Assembly: GCA_965215705.1 (NCBI GenBank)
Contig: CBDCEE010000006.1
Coordinates: forward strand, 1-8,412
Direction of reading: 5' to 3'
Source: JAAXPZ01 sp965215705
GTDB lineage: Bacteria; Campylobacterota; Campylobacteria; Campylobacterales; Sulfurovaceae
Length of the DNA stretch: 8,412 nt
In this document: positions 1 through 6,802 of the stretch, piece after piece
Numbering within the stretch: the stretch's first letter is position 1
Layout: every line of letters begins with the position of its first letter
Notes under the pieces: generated by a model
Databases searched by the model: none
Told to the model about the DNA's origin: nothing
The model's input: the letters and a program-made list of their open reading frames with translations, nothing else
Made by a program: the position numbers and the translations under genes

Positions 1-2034
1 CCGATCTGGCAAGTTACAGCCGTGACTTTACAGGGCTCAAGAGTGAGTATCATGGTAAAAATGTAGAAGCAACACTGTTTGTAGCAGAGACAGAAGAGCT
101 CTTCTATCGGGAAGAGCATAGAGGAGATGGTACACGTGGGTATTATCAGCTCACCCAGCATCCTATCATAGAGGGTTCTGAGAAGATCATACTAGAGGTC
201 AGAGACCAACACAGAGAAGAGATCATACTAGAAACTCAGGAGCTACAGCGGTACCGTGACTATGATATCGACTATGACAAAGGGACACTCTATTTCAAAG
301 AGCCGATATACAGCACGGACAGAGCATTTAACCCACGCTATATCGTAGCCAAATATGAAGTAGAGGGTGATGGACAGGAGCACTATACCTATGGAGGCAG
401 AGTCAGTGTCAAAAGCAGTGACGGCAAGTATGAAGCGGGTGCTACTTATATCAACGAAGAGACCGGAACCGGCGACAACAGACTGTACGGGGTGGATGTA
501 AAAGCGAAGCTCACAGATAAGCTTACACTGGAAGCAGAGTATGCCAAGACAAAGAACGGTCCAGACGGTAACAGAACAGAAGGAGAAGCAGCGAAGGTCA
601 CACTGGAGTATAAGGATGATAATCTAAGTGCTAGAGCGTACTATCGTAAGCAGGATGCTGCGTTTGGTCTGGGACAGCTCTCCAGTTCACTCTCTGCGAC
701 AAGAAAGATCGGGGTGGATGCGAACAAAAGGATCTCAGACCATTGGACACTGGCAGGTACGCTTTACCAAAACAGAAAATACGATGGTAATGGTACGGTG
801 ACAGATGAAAATGTACTGGAAGTGACCGCGAGCTTCAAAGAGAAGCTATGGAATGGCACCTTTGGTTATCGCTATGCAGATAATACAGAGACAAAGGCAA
901 GCCACCAAATCACTGCCAAGATCGGACGGGACTTCATGGAGGGTAATCTCTCTGTATGGGTATCACATGATCAAAGCCTTGGCAGTAACGAAGATAAAGC
1001 GTTCCCGACCAAAACAGCACTGGGAGTCGACTATAAATATGATGTCAATACCACCCTATTTGCTCAGCTGGAGAGAAGAGACAGCAGTGATGGTGTCTCT
1101 TGGCACTCCCGAGCAGGGGTGAGCTATGACGCTTGGAAAGATGGTAAGATCACCTACAGCAGACTCTATGACTCAGGCAAAGATGGTACACAGATATATG
1201 ACACGATGGGATTGACCAGAACGCTGATCTTTAAAGAGAAGTGGAAAGTAAGTCTGGGCTATGAAAAAGGGATCGCCTGGGAGGATAACAGCAGTACGAA
1301 CAGAGATTTTGATGCCTTCAATGTAGGGGTGAACTATACAGGAGAGAAGTACAGTTCTGACCTCTCTCTAGGGTATCGAAACAGTGATACTGAGGACAAG
1401 ATCAATCTGGATGCCGGTGTCTATATCAAACAGAGTGATGCGATGGGGCTTGCCTTTGCTGTGGGATACCATAAAAAGTGGGATGATGATACCGAGGATC
1501 GTAAAGCCGATGCCAAACTGGCCTTTGTGTATCGTCCTCTGGAGACCAACTGGATACTCATGGAGAGACTGGACTTCATCGATCAGTATACCAAGACAAA
1601 AACAGACGAAACCCAGACCAGAAAGCTGATCAACAACCTGCATCTCAACTGGCAGCCAAACAAGAAATGGGAACTTGGGCTCCATTATGGACTCAAGCAT
1701 GTGATCGATGATATCGATGAGGTAGAGTATACCAGTTGGACAGACCTCATAGGACTCAATGCACGCTATGATATCAATGAAAAATGGTCGGTAGGTCCTA
1801 CAGGGGAGCATGCTCCACTCCTATACAGGAAATAATATAGAGTATGGGTTTGGACTTTTTGTCGATATGACCCCTTGGGAAAATGCCGAACTGACACTGG
1901 GATACAATATCGAAGGCTTCGATGACGATGACTTCTCACAGCAGAACTACTACCATGAGGGCCCCTATATCAGGCTCAGAATGAAGTTTGATCAAGAGAG
2001 TATCAAGAAGCTGGTGAAGGGAGTGGTGAAGTGA
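1..2034 (+). CDS. Outer-membrane beta-barrel protein, C-terminal part (5' partial, one frameshift)
   Basis: The frame is open from the left edge (first full codon at 3), so the true start lies outside the window; the GTG at 492 is internal. Reading through one frameshift at about 1797 gives 676 residues. The first ~120 visible residues hold a segment with the pattern GSEKIILEVRD, then DYDIDYDKGTLYF and NPRYIVAKYE. I know this pattern from large DUF11/SdrD-type surface proteins, just before their membrane domain. From about residue 125 to the end the protein is a run of short amphipathic strands rich in Tyr, Trp, Asp and Lys, ending near YIRLRMKF, as expected for a porin-like barrel in the outer membrane. 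A short charged tail follows the last aromatic strand. The stop overlaps the next start (GTGA), so the barrel is probably made together with the two secreted proteins downstream. The specific function is unknown; a large autotransporter-like or DUF11-repeat protein whose N-terminus is missing is most likely. Confidence 0.72.
1797..1798 (+). other. Frameshift site 1: apparent 1-nt C insertion
   Basis: Upstream, the frame reads NEKWSVG and then runs to a stop at 1833-1835 with no barrel character. Removing one C of the CC pair gives VGLQGSMLHSYTGNNIEYGF and continues in the frame of codons starting at 1801 to the stop at 2032-2034. The recovered segment has clear barrel strands, so the two frames belong to one gene. 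Confidence 0.85.
2017..2023 (+). promoter_or_regulatory. Ribosome binding site for the beta-helix/DUF11 gene
   Basis: AAGGGAG lies 7 nt before the GTG at 2031, inside the end of the barrel gene. It supports GTG 2031 as the start and, with the 4-nt overlap of stop and start, suggests translational coupling. Confidence 0.6.
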
Positions 2035-4386
2035 GGGGGGTAGTGTGGGCTTTGCTCCTCTGCGGCACTACCATCTGGGGAGCGACGATTTCAGGTCATG
2101 TCTATGAAGACCCCAATGGGGATTCACTGATGGGGGACCAGATAGCAAAGAATAGTGTACGAGTGTATCTCTATGATCCAAATGGGAATTATGTAAATTG
2201 GGCTGATACGAATAACACGGGAGAATTTCAGTTTACAGTATGGTGGCCTACAGGAACATATACTGTCGTAGTCGATTCCAAAACCGTTGTTTCATCCAGG
2301 CTTTTAGGGCAGGCAACAATCAGGGGGATGTCTGGGCAGAGCAGACCTATGCTACCGCAGGCGGACAGTGTGCTGATGGAAGCGGAGGGACAGCCAACCG
2401 GATGACACCCGGAAGCTGTTTTGGAGGACGCAGGGGGGATGTGAGTGATGATGCCTCTGCCCTTGCGCGTGCGGAGCATAGGATACGTGTCAATGTCGCT
2501 TCATGGAACAGTACGGTCAGTGATGTTGATTTTGGCTTTAGCTTCAATGTGCTCACCAGCATCCGTGACAACGGGGATGACGATACGGCCAATGACCGTA
2601 CTATACAAGGCTCTCTGCGTCAGTTTATCCAAAATGCCAATGCACTCACTGGAGCCAATGCGATGCGTTTTGTCCCTGCTGTAGCTGGCAATGCAGGCAA
2701 CTGGTGGTATATAGCCCTCAGCAGTGATCTGCCTACGCTGACCGATAGCGACACGACAGTGGATGGGACGGCATACGACCTGAGTGACGGCACTACAGTG
2801 AACAATAGTAACAGCGGCACGCTGGCGATGAGTGGCCATGTGGTAGGCTCAGGAGTAGATGCAGTGGAGGGCTCTGCCGATGAGTTGACTCTGCCGACCT
2901 ATGCACACAAAGAGCTGGAGATCGATGGGAACAACCGCAATGTTTTTCGGCTATCAGGCGACCGCATCATGGTGACTGATCTGGGGGTTTATGATGCAGC
3001 AACAGCTATCGTCCTCAACAGCCACAGTGATGACAATACCCTTGCAAGACTCTATCTAGGATGCCGTGCCGATGGATCAGCAGTGACAGGAGGCGATCGC
3101 ATCACAGGTGCGTATACTGCACATAGGAATACAGTAGATACTACCTTTTCGGATAACTATGTTACACATACCATCAGTACAGCAGTTAAATTTAGTGGTC
3201 GTGGCACGGTCAGTGACAACTACATGCTAGACAATGCACTGGGTGCCAACACCGCAGATGCCTTGACGCTAGAGGGAGGCACAGGTTCTGCAAGCAGGGT
3301 TGTCACGGTAAGGAGAAACTACATTGATAGAGCCAAAGCCTATGGCATCGAGAGCTGGAGTACCTCCAGAGCCTACACCATCGAACACAATACCATAGTT
3401 AATACAGGCTATGGCGGAGGGGTAGAAAATGGGGCGATCCGTATCTTTGGGCGGGGGAGTCTCCTGCGGTACAATCTCATCCATGATGCCAGAGGTGCAG
3501 GGATCGTGCTGATAAGAACAGGCAGCATACAGACAGATCGAAACATCATTCAGCACAATGTAATCTATCACAATGGCGGACTGAGTATCGATCTGGATCA
3601 GACCCACACATCCGGCAATCCAAATGGTGACGGTGTCTCGGCAAACAATGGTACCCTCAATGCCAACCGGCGCAACAACGATATGGATTATCTGTGATTA
3701 CGAAAGCAACGTATAATGGAAGCACCGTGCATATCGAGGGATTCGTCGGTTCGGCTGCCGGGCAGAGTGCTTTTGGCAATGCAGTATTGGAGGTATACAG
3801 GGCAGCTGATGATGGTAACAATAAGGGAGAGGTAATTGTTGGGGACGGTAACAGTACCGCCCATGGAGAGGGGTGGGCATTTTTCTTTGGATGCAGTGCA
3901 GACGGAAGCGGTAATTTTAGTTGTGATCACAGTGTTGCGTCGATTGTATCCGGAACACGGTTGACGCTCTCAGCGACTTTGAACAGTGATGGAAGCTCCG
4001 AGTTCAGTGCCAACTATCCGATTATGCTATTGCCCGAAATGCATGTGAGTAAAATCTCTTGTGTGATCAATGATCCCGTCAATAATGGAAATAATCCAAA
4101 ACGTATTCCCGGTGCGACGATACGCTATGCGATCGAGGTCAGCAATACGGGAATAGGCATTGCTGATCATGCGATGGTGGATGACAATATCAGCAGTGAT
4201 TTTGATACAACAACGATTGCCAATCTGCAAATAGACGGCAGTCATACCTGCGATTGCCTCTCTCCAACAGCACCCGGTGCCAATGGAGCCAATGGGGGAA
4301 CCAGCGGGAATAACATCAAACTGGATTTTGATACGGTGGCAGCAGGGGCCGTGGAGTGCGGATATTTTGAAGTGGATGTAAGGTAG
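2031..4386 (+). CDS. Secreted SdrD-like / beta-helix / DUF11 surface protein (two frameshifts)
   Basis: Starts at GTG 2031, overlapping the upstream stop. With two 1-nt deletions repaired (about 2292-2309 and 3692) it encodes 785 residues. Residues 1-17 form a short signal peptide (MRGVVWALLLCGTTIWG), with no good lipobox. Residues ~18-88 resemble an SdrD B-like/prealbumin-like beta-sandwich (ISGHVYEDPNGD to GTYTVVVD). A linker with AGNNQGDVWAEQTYA follows, then a GSLRQFIQNAN motif at ~194, like the CSLREA-type region that precedes beta-helices. Residues ~300-520 are Asn/Gly/Ile-rich repeating strands (RRNYIDRA, EHNTIVNT, QHNVIYHN) typical of a right-handed parallel beta-helix. After DMDYP-VIT comes another beta-rich module (~556-665), then a DUF11 domain (667-785) ending ECGYFEVDVR. 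It is likely exported and surface-associated, perhaps an adhesin or matrix protein. The ligand is unknown, and no catalytic residues of polysaccharide lyases could be assigned. Confidence 0.78.
2292..2309 (+). other. Frameshift site 2: apparent 1-nt deletion
   Basis: The frame starting at 2031 carries the signal peptide and SdrD-like domain up to VVVDSKTVVSS, then runs into non-family sequence and stops at 2403-2405. The frame one base back carries AGNNQGDVWAEQTYATAGGQ, the usual continuation of this protein type. One added base restores it, for example a G at 2299-2300 giving SSRAFRAGNNQGD. The exact base cannot be fixed from sequence alone. Confidence 0.83.
3689..3694 (+). other. Frameshift site 3: apparent 1-nt C deletion
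   Basis: The beta-helix frame reads RRNNDMDYL and then stops at 3695-3697. Adding one C at 3692 gives DMDYPVITKATYNG, which joins directly to the frame of codons starting at 3694 and runs to 4386. DMDYP followed by V[IF]T is the usual joint between helix and next module in this family, so the stop is not a natural gene end. Confidence 0.85.
4027..4386 (+). other. C-terminal DUF11 module, copy 1 (end of the beta-helix gene)
   Basis: About 119 residues from LLPEMHVSK to the stop. It matches the end of the next gene: DPVN, PKRIPGAT[IV]RY, V-x-NTG, a central CxC (TCDC) and a final C-G-Y-F-E-V strand. It looks like a conserved-repeat (TIGR01451/DUF11) beta-sandwich, with cysteines that could form disulfides after export. 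The level of divergence indicates an old duplication or module sharing, not a recent copy. Confidence 0.75.
4379..4383 (+). promoter_or_regulatory. Ribosome binding site for the LamG/DUF11 gene
   Basis: TAAGG lies 7 nt before ATG 4391, inside the last codons of the upstream gene. The spacing favours ATG 4391 over the adjacent GTG 4388. Confidence 0.55.
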
Positions 4387-4390
4387 CGTG

Positions 4391-6071
4391 ATGCGAAAAG
4401 CATGGCTGATTTTCGCTTTTAGTACATGGGTGTTTGCACAGCCGGGCGGTATTAACGGTACCCAGCTCTGGCTAAGAGCTGATGCAGGTGTGCTGGGGAA
4501 TCCAGTATCACAATGGGATGATCAATCAGGAAATAATCGAAATGCCATCCAAAGCATAGCTAGTCGCAGGCCAACGGTCAATGTAACTGATGTAAATTTT
4601 AATCCCTCTTTCCACTACACAAACCACTTCTTGGATGTACCTTATGCTTCTGCTTTAAATGGAAATGACTTGACAGTATTTGCTGTACTGGATCTGGATG
4701 GAGGATCTTCTCATCGCTCTCCATGGACGACTAGGGATGACTACCCTCAGAGAGGGCATATACTGTATTATGAGAACAACAGGTATAGGTATTGGAATGG
4801 TAAAGGCAGTGGGTGGAGTCAACTCACAACAGCAGATACGACAGGTAATTATGAGATAGTTACAACAAAAGCACGAGATATTAGCAGTATTGCTCAGTCA
4901 CGAATAGAGAAGAAAGTATATATCCAAGGACGTAAAAGAGGGTCGACAGATGAGCGTGATTTTTCTCCAAACACGAGTAAACCTTTTCGGATAGGGAAAG
5001 GAGCTACAGAGAGTGATGGCGGAAACTATCCTTGGAATGGGGATATATCTGAAATCATTGTTTACTCAGCATCTCTGAGTGATATTGAGAGAAACCGAGT
5101 TGAGTCTTATTTAGCGATAAAGTATGGTATTACCTTATATCAAGATTCAGGTTCTACCTATACTGACTATAGAGAGAGCACAGGAGCAATAATCTGGAGC
5201 CAATCAGTGAATGATCTTTATCGAAATAATATTGCAGGGCTAGGTAGAGATACTACCTCCTCTCTAGATCAAAAGATTTCCAAATCTATCAATCCTGAAG
5301 CTGTCATAACTATGGCAACAAGCTCAAACTTTGTTTTAGCAAATACAGATGCTTCACGCCCCTCTTTGAGTGGTGGAGACCGTCGGTTTCTCTTGTGGGC
5401 TAATCGTAATCAAAATGGTACATGGGTAAGCTCTGGTGCCCCTGCTGGAGGAAAGATATTGCGCCGAAAATGGAAGATTCAAAAAACTGGAGCACAAAAC
5501 AATGTAAATATTCAGGTAGATGTGGATGATCCAGATTTTGATATTGATGCTTTCACTGGTACACTCTACTTTGTCAAAGGAGATGATCTGTCTGTAGCAC
5601 CAGTAATGCCTATGACCAATGATGGTGGGGGGGAATGGCATATTGATAATATTGATTTTAATGATGGCGATTTGTTTAGTTTCGTTGTAAATCCTTTGTT
5701 ACCCGATATGCACATCACCAAAACCTCTATCGTTACCAGTGATCCCGTCAATGGCAGTACTCATCCCAAGCGGATTCCTGGGGCAACAGTGCGTTACTGT
5801 TTTACCGTAGACAATACCGGGGCAGGGGATGCTGAAAATACCACGATCAGTGATAGCCTTACCGGGAGCGGTAGGGATACTTTGACCTATGTACGATCCG
5901 GTAGCGTGGTACAAGATATCTCTGTGGCATGTAACTGTAGTGAAAAGGCTGAATGCCACCAATGGTACCATTTCAGGCAGAGATATGACGATTGTCCTAG
6001 GGGGTATCAGTGGTACAAACGATACGACACACTCCCGTGGGTGTGCCTACATCGAGGTAACCATCGACTAA
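4391..6071 (+). CDS. Secreted LamG-like / DUF11 surface protein (one frameshift)
   Basis: Start chosen at ATG 4391 from the ribosome binding site; GTG 4388 would add one Met. With one extra G removed at 5947-5948 it encodes 559 residues. Residues 1-16 form a classical signal peptide cleaved after VFA. Residues ~17-232 fit a concanavalin/LamG-like jelly-roll: GTQLWLRADAGV, then VSQWDDQSGNNRNA, and GDISEIIVYSASLSDIERNR at ~217. YLAIKYGITL then leads into a second beta module (~240-430, with NIAGLGRD and RRFLLWANRNQNG). I believe Pfam calls this type DUF8202, but I could not check. Residues 436-559 are a DUF11 domain ending GCAYIEVTID. The role is probably cell-surface binding of glycans or other surfaces; the ligand is unknown. 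The central module is AT-richer than its neighbours. The stop overlaps the stop of the convergent sdhB-like gene. Confidence 0.78.
5696..6071 (+). other. C-terminal DUF11 module, copy 2 (end of the LamG-like gene)
   Basis: About 124 residues from LLPDMHITK to the stop once the frameshift is repaired. It shares with copy 1 the DPVN, PKRIPGATVRY and NTG segments, a central CxC (ACNC) and a final C-A-Y-I-E-V strand. The shared tail on two neighbouring exported proteins suggests a common docking or sorting role. That is inference; the last strand is also just part of the fold. Confidence 0.75.
5947..5948 (+). other. Frameshift site 4: apparent 1-nt G insertion
   Basis: The upstream frame reads DISVACNCSEK and then becomes basic, Trp-rich non-family sequence that runs to 6163, well into the sdhB-like gene on the other strand. 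Removing one G of the GG pair gives CNCSEKLNATNGTISG and ends at TAA 6069-6071 with GCAYIEVTID, matching the end of the preceding gene. The true stop is therefore 6071, not 6163. Confidence 0.87.
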
Positions 6072-6802
6072 AACCCAGCATTGGGATCGAACCCACCTCC
6101 AAAATCAGGTGTACCAAAATCCTGCGTAGCAAAGTTTGGATCACTGTATCCAGCCTTGCCTGACTCCCCTCTGAGCATCATGATATCTGTTTTGGGATCG
6201 ATACCTTGGGGGCAGGCTACGGTGCATTCTCCGCAGAGTGTGCAGTCCCAGATACCATTGTGTTGGATAGCCTCTATCGTAGGGGCATTCCCTTGTGGGT
6301 GTCCTTGTTGTTTCTGTATGCTTTCTGCAACATACCGCCAGGCTCTGGTCAAGGCAAAAGGCCCCAAAAAGTCTGGGTTGACTGCCAGTACAGGGCAGGC
6401 TGAGTAGCAGCTGTCACAGAGTATACAGTCGGTTTGTATCTTGGTTTTGGACTCATCGGTGGGGGTAGGTGTCTTGGTAGAAGCATGGGGTGAGACTACA
6501 ACTTTTTTGATAGTGTCATGTGCTTTGGTTTTGTCTACTTTGAGGTCTCGCAGTACGGGGTGATAGCGTAGTGGCTCGATGAGGTCATTGTCTTGGTATG
6601 TGTAGCTACAGGCAAGTTGCTCTTTGCCATTGACCAGCACCGCACAGCTACCACATACGCCACTGCGGCATCCTGCACCAAAGGTCAGTGTAGGATCGAG
6701 CTTGGACTTGATCTCGTAGAGTGCAGAGAGAAGGGTGACTACTTTAGTAGCCTGCACTGTGAAGGTCTCTTGGGCTTGGTCTCGTTGGATAGTGAGTTTC
6801 AT
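6068..6802 (-). CDS. sdhB: Fumarate reductase/succinate dehydrogenase iron-sulfur subunit, type E-like
   Basis: 244 residues, complete, ATG at 6802, normal length for SdhB/FrdB. It passes electrons between the flavoprotein and the membrane quinone-reactive part. The N-terminal plant-type [2Fe-2S] domain has C45, C50, C53 and C65 (CRSGVCGSC). The C-terminal ferredoxin-like domain has C126-C129-C132-C136P and C187-C190-C193-C197P. The usual SdhB/FrdB second motif lacks the middle cysteine (here C190) and binds [3Fe-4S]; with it present, two [4Fe-4S] clusters are predicted. This feature is known from type E enzymes, including the Sulfolobus-type SDH and, by family, the methylmenaquinol:fumarate reductase MfrB of Wolinella/Campylobacter. 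The tail after residue ~212 is rich in Gly, Phe, Asp and Pro (ends GGGFDPNAGF). The gene overlaps the flavoprotein stop by ATGA, with GGAGA upstream. The direction of catalysis in vivo cannot be told; mfrB is a possible alternative name. Confidence 0.92.
   Translation of the reverse strand: MKLTIQRDQAQETFTVQATKVVTLLSALYEIKSKLDPTLTFGAGCRSGVCGSCAVLVNGKEQLACSYTYQDNDLIEPLRYHPVLRDLKVDKTKAHDTIKKVVVSPHASTKTPTPTDESKTKIQTDCILCDSCYSACPVLAVNPDFLGPFALTRAWRYVAESIQKQQGHPQGNAPTIEAIQHNGIWDCTLCGECTVACPQGIDPKTDIMMLRGESGKAGYSDPNFATQDFGTPDFGGGFDPNAGF

Noticed and set aside
1368..1811. 147-residue open frame on the minus strand inside the barrel gene
   Set aside because: It lies wholly opposite the barrel coding frame, has no ribosome binding site or recognisable family, and its Ile/Leu-rich composition is what the reverse of Asp/Tyr-rich strand codons gives.
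492..1835. A separate gene starting at GTG 492 and ending at 1835
   Set aside because: The frame is open to the left edge with family-like sequence before 492, and the 1835 stop comes after a 1-nt frameshift; the real gene runs to 2034.
2031..2100. Lipoprotein signal at LLLCGTT in the beta-helix protein
   Set aside because: The residue before Cys is Leu, not Gly, Ala or Ser, so the lipobox is poor; an ordinary signal peptide fits better.
6083..6094. T-arm-like sequence GGGTTCGATCCC on the minus strand, suggesting a tRNA end
   Set aside because: The flanking bases do not extend a 5-bp T-stem, there is no cloverleaf around it, and it codes for the FDPN segment of the iron-sulfur subunit.
5949..6163. 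C-terminal extension of the LamG/DUF11 protein to 6163
   Set aside because: After the frameshift the residues lose DUF11 character and overlap the sdhB-like gene antisense. The alternative frame ends at 6071 with a tail matching the paralogous module.
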